A stretch of 7,257 bases of DNA from Candidatus Omnitrophota bacterium (GCA_018817035.1 JAHIUV010000010.1:1-7257), one strand, 5' to 3'; shown: positions 1 to 6,029, counted from the stretch's first letter. A program made the numbers and translations. The notes: a model not told the origin generated them from the letters alone.

Positions 1-789
1 GCGCAGTAATATTTTTTTTCCTGCGTTTTTATTCTTAAGGTTATTCTCCATGAGTATAAAAACATTTTTCTTTTTGCCGGAATCCAGGCTGAACAGGCTT
101 TTATCATTAACTCCGTATAATCTCCTGTGGTATTCTAAAAGCTTCCTGAACTCTTCTTCTTTCATGGAGAGCATGCGATGGAACAGGCTGGAGTTTTTAT
201 ACTTTTCAAAATGATGCAGGTATCTGCGCTGGATAGCGCTCTTCACTCCGGACCTTATATTCCCTATTAGGTTCGGAAAAATATAAGCTTTTTCTGACAT
301 GATATCCAAAAGCATCCAGTCATCGCTAAAAGCAACAGCCCCACACTCGCGCATAGCCGAACAAATAGTACTTTTGCCGCTATACGATTTTCCTATAAAA
401 AAAATATTGGAATCTCTATACCTTATTGAAGAAGCATGCAATATCGTAAACCTTCCCCATAATAAATATTTTATATGCTTTCCCAGATCGGAAAAACTCC
501 AGACAAGATCCTCGGATTCTTTCATGTCAAATATTACGTCAATCAGAACATGTTTTGTTTTCTTAAAATTCTTCTTATAGTATTTCTTTATCTGCCTGAG
601 AAAAAACATCCCGTATACCCGCCTGCATAACTTTAAGAATCTGCGTGAATTCGATCTTATCTCGATGTCCATATCGACAAAATTATCCATGCGCAGGACA
701 GAAAAACGCGCATCCGTATTTTGGGGGGGGTTGGTTCCGTAGGTTAACTCTATATGCTCGGCCAAGGACAGTTCCGTTAATTTCTGCAA
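1..789 (-). CDS. HPr-kinase-like P-loop protein, C-terminus off the window
   Basis: This is an open minus-strand frame that runs off base 1, with about 263 codons visible. Counting from the TTG at 789, residues 117-122 read LHASSI, then a Walker A loop GKSYSGKST lies at 133-141, followed by GAVAFSDDWMLLD with an acidic SDD at 155-157. This order (LHA, beta strand, P-loop, G-x-x-x-x-SDD) is typical of HPr kinase/phosphorylase-like proteins and the HprK-related kinases found beside PqqD and RiPP genes. Family members phosphorylate serine; the ThcoK-type enzymes phosphorylate a lasso peptide. The C-terminal HprK signature lies outside the window, so true HPr kinase activity cannot be judged, and a peptide substrate is inferred from context. 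It overlaps the end of the radical SAM gene by 13 bases, which suggests coupling. The start is uncertain: no upstream ATG exists in this frame and no Shine-Dalgarno is visible. Alternatives are TTG at 765 and ATG at 690; the last would place a C8 tract in the untranslated region. Confidence 0.8.
   Translation of the reverse strand, partial: MQKLTELSLAEHIELTYGTNPPQNTDARFSVLRMDNFVDMDIEIRSNSRRFLKLCRRVYGMFFLRQIKKYYKKNFKKTKHVLIDVIFDMKESEDLVWSFSDLGKHIKYLLWGRFTILHASSIRYRDSNIFFIGKSYSGKSTICSAMRECGAVAFSDDWMLLDIMSEKAYIFPNLIGNIRSGVKSAIQRRYLHHFEKYKNSSLFHRMLSMKEEEFRKLLEYHRRLYGVNDKSLFSLDSGKKKNVFILMENNLKNKNAGKKILLR
723..730. repeat. G8 homopolymer (C8 on the coding strand)
   Basis: Eight consecutive G occur on the plus strand. 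Read on the minus strand they encode Asn-Pro-Pro-Gln near the N-terminus of the kinase-like protein, if translation begins at TTG 789 or 765. A change of one base would put the kinase out of frame. A second G8 run lies at 2421-2428, just past the precursor gene. Such tracts are prone to slippage and to sequencing error. Confidence 0.9.
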
Positions 790-2339
790 AAAAATGGGTT
801 AAGATACTCTATATGCTTAAAATCCCTGTTTACAAAATCCCTGTACAGATAACTCAACTTTATATTTTTTCTGACATCAGTATTCAGTTTATCCCTATTT
901 GACGCGAAGGAACTGCCAAAATAATCCGCTGCGTCCTCAGCGCTTAGATCAACATAACTCCTTATTAGATATTCGAGATTTAACTTTGCCCTATTACATC
1001 TTATTTTTTTATCTTTTCCGGACATTTTTTTTATGCCTGACTCATACTCTCCTAAGCTAAAAAGACAAAGTCCGGCGCATGTTTCCCTGACCCAGCAATC
1101 CTTGCAATATTGCGCCGTGATCCTTTTCGCTCTTGAGTATTTTTTGGCTAATTCTTTGATCTTTTTACCCGACATCCCGTCAAAAACAGTGCCTAATTTC
1201 CATTCTGCGCTAAAAAGACTTAACTCACATATGCGTATATCGCCATTAACCATTATATAAACACTATTTATCCCCGCGCCGCAATTATCTCTGTAATTTC
1301 CCCTGCTGTGCCTGTTATGCAATAAAATAAAATCTTTCCTATCCATGAGCACGAATTTTTTACCCTCTTTTAAGTTTTTTAAGTAAAATTTTCTTATCTG
1401 CTTTTTAAAATCAAGGAAATGCCTTGCGTATTCAGTCCCGCATACTCCATTACAGCGTAATATATTAAAATGACGATCAACATTGGAATTTCTCATTGGA
1501 ATACGCTTCTTAAAGATCCTGTCAAGGTTAGAGCTATTGATAAGGACTGAATTAAGATTTATCCTAAGGTTCGGAAAATGTCCTATGGCATACTTTATGT
1601 TTTTCTTCACAATGTCATAACTACCCCTGCCGTCCTTAAACTTCCTCTGCGCGTTATGTTCCTTTTTTGAAGCATCCAGGGATATTATCAGTTCAACATT
1701 ATGCTTTGAAGCCGCGCTAAGTATATCTTTATTCAAAAGCGTGCCGTTCGTGCTCAGTATTAACCTTAACGGCACTTTTATTTTCTTTAGCCATTTCCTG
1801 TTTATATGATCCAGGCTTTTCTTAAAAACCTGGGGGTTCAAAAGAGGTTCCCCTCCGAAAAAGCATATCATTAGAGCTTCATTGCTATCCTTATTCTGCG
1901 AAAAGAACCAATCAATGGATTTTTTAGCCGTCCTCCAATCCATCAGGCATTTTCCGATATCAACGCCAAAACTGCCCCCCTTATTAAAACAATAAGAGCA
2001 AGACAAGTTACAGGTTGAGGATAAATGGAGCCCCATAGAAACTATATTCTTCGCATAATAATGTTTATCACGCAAAGAAAGATTTTTAAGGAAATTTCCT
2101 GATATAAGCCTGTCTAAATCACCATATCCCTCCCTGATCCTTTTTAGCCCGTATTTTTTCAAGAGTTTTCCGGTGATTGCTTTTTTGCCAAGATTTTTAT
2201 TGCTCAAGGATAGTATATCTGTTATAACGGGGGCTATTTTAAAAATGGACAGGTTCTCGGGGCAAAAAAGAATACGTTTTTTACTAAAAGGGATATTAAA
2301 AAATTTCATCCCTTTTGAAAAAAAATATAAATGGTTCAT
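777..2339 (-). CDS. Radical SAM/SPASM peptide maturase
   Basis: This is a cytosolic iron-sulfur enzyme of 520 aa that probably modifies the small peptide encoded just upstream. Residues 1-95 form a PqqD/RRE-like N-terminal region (KRILFCPENLSIFKIAPVIT). The radical SAM cluster motif CxxxCxxC is C110, C114, C117 (CNLSCSYC), followed by FFGGEPLLN at 160-168 for SAM binding. The SPASM domain has the full pattern C353-x12-G-x4-C371, then C412-x2-C415-x5-C421-x3-C425 and C448, enough to hold two auxiliary [4Fe-4S] clusters. CNL-CSYCF plus FFGGEPLLN resembles the SCIFF/QhpD/ranthipeptide maturases, which form thioether or related crosslinks; the actual bond made here cannot be read from sequence. 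About 70 residues after the last SPASM cysteine form an unassigned tail. The ATG at 2339 has no clear Shine-Dalgarno. A second ATG at residue 11 (2309) directly follows AAAAGGG and is an alternative. The gene sits 105 bases after the precursor stop and overlaps the kinase start. Confidence 0.92.
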   Translation of the reverse strand: MNHLYFFSKGMKFFNIPFSKKRILFCPENLSIFKIAPVITDILSLSNKNLGKKAITGKLLKKYGLKRIREGYGDLDRLISGNFLKNLSLRDKHYYAKNIVSMGLHLSSTCNLSCSYCFNKGGSFGVDIGKCLMDWRTAKKSIDWFFSQNKDSNEALMICFFGGEPLLNPQVFKKSLDHINRKWLKKIKVPLRLILSTNGTLLNKDILSAASKHNVELIISLDASKKEHNAQRKFKDGRGSYDIVKKNIKYAIGHFPNLRINLNSVLINSSNLDRIFKKRIPMRNSNVDRHFNILRCNGVCGTEYARHFLDFKKQIRKFYLKNLKEGKKFVLMDRKDFILLHNRHSRGNYRDNCGAGINSVYIMVNGDIRICELSLFSAEWKLGTVFDGMSGKKIKELAKKYSRAKRITAQYCKDCWVRETCAGLCLFSLGEYESGIKKMSGKDKKIRCNRAKLNLEYLIRSYVDLSAEDAADYFGSSFASNRDKLNTDVRKNIKLSYLYRDFVNRDFKHIEYLNPFFCRN

Positions 2340-2354
2340 CTATTATGATTGAAT

Positions 2355-2400
2355 AAAAAAAAGTAACTGCTTGTATTCTTCATATTATAAAATATAAGCA
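2355..2400 (-). terminator. Possible weak terminator or attenuator before the maturase
   Basis: On the transcribed minus strand an imperfect stem, TGCTTATAT with ATACAAGCA (one A/C mismatch, loop about 15 nt), is followed six bases later by a run of eight T at 2362-2355. This is the layout of an intrinsic terminator but with an AT-rich, weak stem. Placed between precursor and maturase, it could leave precursor mRNA in excess of enzyme mRNA, as is common in RiPP operons. Its strength cannot be judged by eye, and it may be chance in AT-rich DNA. Confidence 0.35.
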
Positions 2401-2420
2401 AGTAAACCTATTGTTGTATT

Positions 2421-2428
2421 GGGGGGGG
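2421..2428. repeat. G8 homopolymer beside the precursor gene
   Basis: Eight consecutive G lie 16 bases downstream of the precursor stop, directly against the 26-bp tandem repeat at 2429-2480. In the frame of the outer repeat unit it would encode Arg-Pro-Pro-Gln. It is the second G8 tract in this otherwise AT-rich operon. Confidence 0.9.
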
Positions 2429-2480
2429 CGCACATCCGGGTCGCTCATAGTCGGCACACCTCCGGATCGCTCACAGCCGG
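2429..2480 (-). repeat. Degenerate 26-bp tandem repeat at the precursor 3' end
   Basis: Two adjacent 26-bp units (2429-2454 and 2455-2480) match at 21 of 26 positions. On the minus strand the first unit reads CCG GCT GTG AGC GAT CCG GAG GTG (PAVSDPEV) in the precursor frame. The second reads CCG ACT ATG AGC GAC CCG GAT GTG (PTMSDPDV), but one frame off, because the unit is 26 and not 27 bases long. The coding differences are A/T, V/M, a silent Asp codon change and E/D, all mild. That is the pattern expected if both units were once translated. Confidence 0.85.
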
Positions 2481-2582
2481 ATAAATAAGGCCGAACATCT
2501 CAAGGTTCCAGATTTTCGTTATTTCATCCACGCTATGTTTTTTAATTTCCGGTTTTATATATATCGGGTTTTTATTTTTCAT
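2445..2582 (-). CDS. Candidate RiPP precursor peptide (45 aa)
   Basis: A short gene lies between a PqqD-like gene (16-base gap) and a radical SAM/SPASM maturase, the classic place for a ribosomal peptide precursor. The ATG at 2582 follows a strong AAGGAGG five bases upstream, which rules out the longer in-frame start inside the PqqD gene. The N-terminal part, MKNKNPIYIKPEIKKHSVDE, carries a Y-x-x-P-x-I pattern with basic residues, like leader peptides recognised by RRE domains (for example the YxxP motif of lasso leaders). The C-terminal part, WNLEMFGLIYPAVSDPEV then CRL, would hold the core and has a single Cys43. I do not recognise the family. The annotated end is suspect: a 26-bp repeat continues past the stop in another frame, and restoring one base would give about 67 aa ending at 2380, with a second SDPDV unit and another Cys. 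No transmembrane segment or GG cleavage site is visible. Confidence 0.72.
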   Translation of the reverse strand: MKNKNPIYIKPEIKKHSVDEITKIWNLEMFGLIYPAVSDPEVCRL

Positions 2583-2587
2583 GCTCT

Positions 2588-2594
2588 CCTCCTT
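2588..2594 (-). promoter_or_regulatory. Strong Shine-Dalgarno of the precursor gene
   Basis: AAGGAGG on the minus strand lies five bases before the ATG at 2582. It is the best ribosome binding site in the window and decides the start of the 45-aa peptide. Most other genes here have weak or no such site, which fits a need to make more precursor than enzyme. Confidence 0.85.
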
Positions 2595-2598
2595 AATT

Positions 2599-2874
2599 TT
2601 AATTTTCAAATACATTAAATAACTCAGAATTTTTCTTAACAATATCCGTGCATTCTTTTCTGTATTTTTTCAAGTCCTTTTCTTTAATGGCAAATTTCTT
2701 TTTAAGGCCTTGCAATATATCATCCATGCTTACCCTTGAACCCGAACAAGCTATTTTCCATATACAAGAAGCTGTTTTATTCAGCGTAAAGATCTTATCA
2801 CCTTCAGGATTTAATAATGCCAATCCGTCATCTGTTTCTTTACTGAACCAATCTTTATGCGCTTTTATATACAT
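2599..2874 (-). CDS. PqqD-family RRE protein (peptide chaperone)
   Basis: This 91-aa protein has the PqqD pattern: DDGLALLNPEGDKIFTLNKT at about residues 15-34, then ASCIWKI, followed by a helical region with VSMDDILQGLKKKF and a charged C-terminal helix. PqqD proteins are winged-helix RiPP recognition elements that bind the leader of a precursor peptide and present it to a radical SAM maturase, here most likely the peptide and enzyme encoded next. The ATG at 2874 is chosen because AAAGG lies eight bases before it. The longer in-frame GTG at 2904 falls upstream of the predicted transcription start, so it should not be on the mRNA. It is the first gene of the minus-strand operon. The maturase also seems to have an RRE-like N-terminus, so this protein may be a second binding module. 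Confidence 0.88.
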   Translation of the reverse strand: MYIKAHKDWFSKETDDGLALLNPEGDKIFTLNKTASCIWKIACSGSRVSMDDILQGLKKKFAIKEKDLKKYRKECTDIVKKNSELFNVFEN

Positions 2875-2895
2875 TGTCCGAACCTTTCTTATTAA

Positions 2896-2924
2896 ATTAT
2901 ACACAAGGAACCATTTAAAAGCAA
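2896..2924 (-). promoter_or_regulatory. Sigma70-type promoter of the PqqD/precursor/maturase operon
   Basis: On the minus strand TTGCTT (2924-2919) is followed after exactly 17 bases by a perfect TATAAT (2901-2896). Transcription should start near 2889, giving a leader of about 15 nt with AAAGG placed correctly for the ATG at 2874. The 14-bp inverted repeat AAAAGC-AA-GCTTTT overlaps the -35 box and could be a repressor site. Confidence 0.75.
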
Positions 2925-2969
2925 GCTTTTTTACCTACGGTAACCGGTGAATTATCAGGGGTCTTATTC

Positions 2970-3044
2970 TTCGAGCGAACGGAGTGAGTCGAGAAGCTGA
3001 CCATGTTCTCGACTACGTCCCGATACTTCGGGGCTTCGCTCGAA
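2970..3044. repeat. Nested inverted repeat, three-way-junction (REP/MITE-like)
   Basis: An outer perfect 10-bp stem, TTCGAGCGAA (2970-2979) with TTCGCTCGAA (3035-3044), encloses two inner hairpins. The first is GTCGAGAA (2988-2995) with TTCTCGAC (3006-3013); the second is CCCGA (3019-3023) with TCGGG (3028-3032). Together they fold as a cloverleaf-like three-way junction of 75 bases. It is clearly more GC-rich than its surroundings, is non-coding, and is not followed by a T run, so it is not a simple intrinsic terminator. The form resembles REP/BIME elements or small non-autonomous transposon relics. Copy number in the genome is unknown. Confidence 0.75.
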
Positions 3045-3201
3045 CAATATTGATATACCCTCTCTAATGACTAACCGCCTGCGCTTTTTACAAAATTTTC
3101 CTGTTAATTAACTTAAAACAAAAATCCTGCGATTTCCAGGCAATCGTTCCCAGAAAATGCGACATAAAGTTCTTTTTCCGATTCAGCATACATTTCTTAT
3201 C

Positions 3202-3230
3202 TTGTCAATGACGGCAGGCTATGTTAAAAT
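3202..3230 (+). promoter_or_regulatory. Sigma70-type promoter of the NTase/glycosyltransferase operon
   Basis: TTGTCA (3202-3207) and TAAAAT (3225-3230) are separated by 17 bases. Transcription should start near 3237, only a few bases before the ATG at 3240, which has no Shine-Dalgarno. The mRNA is therefore expected to be leaderless or nearly so. Confidence 0.65.
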
Positions 3231-3239
3231 TTAAGACAA

Positions 3240-4349
3240 ATGAACAAAGAACTCAGCCTGATATCGCTTATCTTTAATCCTGATCATACTCCTGAAGCGC
3301 GCCAAAGACTTGAAAACATCATAGAGCAAGGCCTTGACTGGGACTATATATTTAAAATAATAGTACTTTCCGATATTGCCCCATTAACCTGTTATTACCT
3401 ATCCCGCCTAAAAAATAATAACATCCCGGATTGGTTCATGCAAAAGCTTAATGACAACCGTAATAACACTATAACGGCAAATATGTTCTTATGGAAGAAC
3501 CTGCGCGGAGTATTGCAAGGTTTTGACAAAGAAAACATACCGGCAATACTGCTCAAAGGCGCGTTCATGTCTGACATAATATACGAAAATATAGCCATGA
3601 GAAGCCTGGTAGATATAGACATCATGGTAAAAGAAAAAGACCTGCTAAAAATAGACGCTATATTGAAAAATAACAGCTACGCAAAAATAAAAGAATATCC
3701 GGGAGAAATCCTGTATAAAAAAGAAACCGGCGTCCTATATGACAAATTACCCATAGAAATACATTACAAGCTCAGACTGCCTTCCGAGATACTGATCCTT
3801 TCTGATTTCCTGTGGAATAATCCCATCATAAAAGAAACTAACGGGTTAAAAATGCTGTACCCTTCCATAGAGAACAGCCTCATATATTCGGCGCTTCACT
3901 TCTTCCATCATCTCTCAGAGGTCTTTATGTGGCATTGCGGCTTCCCGGGCATAAAATCCATATTAGATATCCATGAGATAATAACCATAAAAAACGACTG
4001 CATAAACTGGAAATATATTACAGGATTCTCGAAAAGATATAAAACGCGTCATATACTATACCTCTCTTTACTCTTGTCAAAACTGTACTTTGGCACGCGT
4101 ATACCTGAAAACTTCATGAGATCCTTAAAGCCGAATTTTATAAAAAAGATGCTTGTGCGCTTTTGGATGAAAGACTATATTGATATCCAAACATCCAAAA
4201 ATACCATTTGCGCCAGGATACAGGCCCAATTTACCTGCCTTATGCTGATGGAAAACTGTCCTCCTCGCTGTTTCTTAAGGACTTTGTCACGGATATACAA
4301 ACTGATATTTATTAAAAATGCTTATAAGCGTAATAATCCCGACCTATAA
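3240..4349 (+). CDS. NTase_5-family nucleotidyltransferase
   Basis: This 369-aa protein matches the pattern of the uncharacterised NTase_5 nucleotidyltransferases (DNA polymerase beta-like fold). ILLKGAFMSDIIY lies at about 103-115, then MRSLVDIDIMV at 120-130 with the metal-binding pair D125 and D127, and PIEIHYKL at 171-178 giving the third acidic residue E173. The catalytic residues look intact. The C-terminal half is helical and basic. Family members are found in lasso-peptide clusters and beside HprK-like kinases and PqqD proteins in polysaccharide loci; their substrate is generally not known, so transfer of a nucleotide to a peptide, sugar or protein is only inference. The start is supported by the promoter immediately upstream and by a normal N-terminal length. 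It is the first gene of the plus-strand operon, and its last 32 bases overlap the next gene, implying translational coupling. Confidence 0.85.
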   Translation: MNKELSLISLIFNPDHTPEARQRLENIIEQGLDWDYIFKIIVLSDIAPLTCYYLSRLKNNNIPDWFMQKLNDNRNNTITANMFLWKNLRGVLQGFDKENIPAILLKGAFMSDIIYENIAMRSLVDIDIMVKEKDLLKIDAILKNNSYAKIKEYPGEILYKKETGVLYDKLPIEIHYKLRLPSEILILSDFLWNNPIIKETNGLKMLYPSIENSLIYSALHFFHHLSEVFMWHCGFPGIKSILDIHEIITIKNDCINWKYITGFSKRYKTRHILYLSLLLSKLYFGTRIPENFMRSLKPNFIKKMLVRFWMKDYIDIQTSKNTICARIQAQFTCLMLMENCPPRCFLRTLSRIYKLIFIKNAYKRNNPDL

Positions 4350-5205
4350 TAAAAAAAGTCTCCTATTAAAGACATTGAAATGTCTTGAGAGGCAGACTCT
4401 CCCTAAAAACTTATATGAAATACTGATCATCGACGACGGATCAACAGACGGGACAGACGGCCAAATAAAAAAATATGCCGGTGAAAATAAAAACGTCAAA
4501 TATTTCAAAAAACCCCACAGCGGGCCGGGAGACTCACGCAACCTCGGGTTAAAACACGCCCGGGGAGAAATAATCGCGTTTACGGATGATGACTGCGTGG
4601 TTCCGGGGAAATGGCTAACTAACATTCGTAACAGTTTTTTAAAAAATCAGGGAATAGCCGGCATCGAAGGCAAAACCCTGACATTTTTTAGGCATATCAG
4701 CCCCCTGACGCATCAGGTCATCAATACATACAGCCACGGCATATTCCCCACCTGCAATATGGCATATAAAAAAGACATCTTGAAAAAGATAGGCGGTTTT
4801 GACAAGATATTCAAACACCCTCACGATGAAGACATTGATCTGGCGTGGAACGCGCTTAAATACGGAGAAATAATTTTTGATGAAGCGGTCATAATAATAC
4901 ATCCGGCGTATCGCCGGGGCATTCTTAAGAAATTATTATGGACTTGCCACTTCAAGTACGAATTTACCCTATATAACCGGCATAAAGAATTATACAAAAA
5001 ATTTATAGGCGCTAACCCCTGGATAACGATATATATAAACTCATATCTTAAATACAACCTGACGCTCTTAAGGAAATACATAAAGAACAATAAAACAAGG
5101 CTCGCTTCCCTGTATTCACTGAAAATCATAATATTCCTGTTGCTCCAGGGGCTGCTGCTTATAGCGCTTGCCCCATATTTTCTATACTGGCGGAAAAATA
5201 AATGA
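4318..5205 (+). CDS. Family 2 glycosyltransferase (GT-A), first of two
   Basis: This 295-aa enzyme should transfer a sugar from a nucleotide-sugar donor in glycan assembly at the inner face of the membrane. GT2 landmarks are clear: ISVIIPTYN at 3-11, IIDDGSTDG at 37-45, SGPGDSRNLGL at 68-78, the metal-binding acidic motif TDDDC at 89-93, and HDED at 169-172 supplying the likely catalytic base. FPTCNMAYKKDILKKIGGFD at 143-162 is the usual acceptor-side segment. A hydrophobic stretch at about 268-291 would anchor the C-terminus in the membrane. It begins inside the NTase gene and ends with an ATGA overlap with the next gene. No Shine-Dalgarno precedes the ATG, so expression probably depends on coupling. 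Sugar specificity cannot be told. Confidence 0.9.
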   Translation: MLISVIIPTYNKKSLLLKTLKCLERQTLPKNLYEILIIDDGSTDGTDGQIKKYAGENKNVKYFKKPHSGPGDSRNLGLKHARGEIIAFTDDDCVVPGKWLTNIRNSFLKNQGIAGIEGKTLTFFRHISPLTHQVINTYSHGIFPTCNMAYKKDILKKIGGFDKIFKHPHDEDIDLAWNALKYGEIIFDEAVIIIHPAYRRGILKKLLWTCHFKYEFTLYNRHKELYKKFIGANPWITIYINSYLKYNLTLLRKYIKNNKTRLASLYSLKIIIFLLLQGLLLIALAPYFLYWRKNK

Positions 5206-6029
5206 TAAGCATTATTATAGTCACCCACAACCGTTTAAATTCTCTCAAAAGATGTCTGCGAAGCCTTTTAAGCATGGGAAATCACGAGATAATAATCGTG
5301 GATAATGGTTCCACGGATAATACATCAGAGATCGTGGCAAAAGAATACAAAGACTCAGTCATATTGATCCGGAACAAAACCGATAAAAGCCTAAACCACT
5401 GCAAATCAATGGCGATCAAACGTTCCGGCCATGAAATAGTCGCGTTCATAGACGATGATTGCGTGCCCTGTGAGAACTGGCCGGAGATTATTAAAAGATA
5501 TCTCAGTGATCCGGAATGCGACATGGTTGCCGGTCCCGTAAGGCCTTTGAATAAAATAAAATATCCGAAATGGTGGCAAACGTCCCTTAACTGGGCAATA
5601 GGCTTAGCTGAGATAAACGATCCTGATTTCGCGCCGCTCGGATGCAATGTCGCGTTTAAAAAAAACGTGTTGGATAGGGCCAAAGAAAAAACTATTTCTG
5701 AAAACCATAATATAGTTTACTCTGAAGATACGCTAAGGATCCAAAATGCCGTTAAAAAAGGCTATAAATTAAAACTCAATAACGACATGATAGCATATCA
5801 TGATATAATACCTGAAAAGCTATCCCTGAAATATCTCATACGAAGGTCATGGCTCGAAGGAAATCACTGGTCATTGAGCGAAAGATCCGCGAAAATATTA
5901 ATTGTTCGAGGCTTAGCCTCGCTCATCAACCCTTTTAGGTTCATTATAACGCTAAACTTAAACTATATGCTCAGGTGGATCGTAAGCATATCTTATATCT
6001 TGGCTTTTTTTAGGAAAAAATGCGCATAG
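5202..6029 (+). CDS. Family 2 glycosyltransferase (GT-A), second of two
   Basis: This 275-aa enzyme has ISIIIVTHNR at 2-11, IIVDNGSTDN at 31-40, the acidic metal site AFIDDDC at 81-87, a GCNVAFKK acceptor segment at 147-154, and SED at 174-176 as the probable base region. The usual G-x-x-x-ARN-x-G segment is altered (SLNHCKSMAIKRSG), a divergence from its upstream neighbour. The C-terminal third is basic and hydrophobic (FIITLNLNYMLRWIVSISYI), suggesting peripheral membrane contact. Its ATG overlaps the previous stop as ATGA, and its last ten bases overlap the next gene. It shares the fold but not close sequence with the gene before it, so the pair is likely to add different sugars to the same glycan. 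The donor and acceptor are unknown. Confidence 0.9.
   Translation: MISIIIVTHNRLNSLKRCLRSLLSMGNHEIIIVDNGSTDNTSEIVAKEYKDSVILIRNKTDKSLNHCKSMAIKRSGHEIVAFIDDDCVPCENWPEIIKRYLSDPECDMVAGPVRPLNKIKYPKWWQTSLNWAIGLAEINDPDFAPLGCNVAFKKNVLDRAKEKTISENHNIVYSEDTLRIQNAVKKGYKLKLNNDMIAYHDIIPEKLSLKYLIRRSWLEGNHWSLSERSAKILIVRGLASLINPFRFIITLNLNYMLRWIVSISYILAFFRKKCA

Larger units (their letters stand above)
2875..3239. other. Divergent intergenic region with no gene
   Basis: These 365 bases between the two operons hold no convincing gene. They contain the minus-strand promoter (2896-2924), an AAAAGC-AA-GCTTTT inverted repeat at 2917-2930 overlapping its -35 box, TTACC-TAC-GGTAA at 2931-2943, the nested inverted repeat at 2970-3044, a perfect 10-bp palindrome GTTAATTAAC at 3103-3112, and the plus-strand promoter (3202-3230). 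The short palindromes are possible operator sites, but no known regulator motif is recognised. Confidence 0.7.

Noticed and set aside
299..580. Plus-strand open frame of 93 codons
   Set aside because: It is antisense to the P-loop region of the HPr-kinase-like gene, whose Walker A and SDD motifs are clear; the plus-strand product has no recognisable pattern.
747..817. 12-bp direct repeat actctatatgct at 747-758 and 806-817, encoding His-Ile-Glu at the maturase C-terminus and the kinase N-terminus
   Set aside because: It is short and without flanking similarity; chance or codon bias explains it as well as duplication.
2445..2582. Lasso peptide precursor
   Set aside because: The leader has Y-x-x-P-x-I like lasso leaders, but the Gly and Thr positions do not fit well (Ser17, Thr off by one) and no lasso cyclase or B protease gene is in the window; a radical SAM maturase is next to it instead.
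2445..2642. Longer 65-codon version of the peptide gene
   Set aside because: The extra N-terminus overlaps the PqqD gene and lacks a ribosome binding site, while the internal ATG at 2582 follows AAGGAGG.
735..2943. Similar short string ACCTACGG-AACC near 735 (minus) and 2932 (plus)
   Set aside because: Only about a dozen bases are shared, one copy is inside coding sequence, and there is no structural context, so it is probably chance.
2648..2950. Plus-strand open frame of 100 codons opposite the PqqD gene
   Set aside because: It covers the reverse of a clear PqqD protein and its promoter, has no ribosome binding site, and its product looks like a shadow translation.
2970..3044. Intrinsic terminator in the inverted repeat
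   Set aside because: No T run follows the stems on either strand, and both flanking genes point away from it, so no transcript is expected to end there.
4821..5228. Minus-strand open frame of 135 codons inside the first GT2 gene
   Set aside because: It lies antisense to a gene with intact GT2 motifs and has no promoter or ribosome binding site.
5282..5683. Minus-strand open frame of 133 codons inside the second GT2 gene
   Set aside because: It is a shadow of the GT2 coding frame and shows no independent signal.
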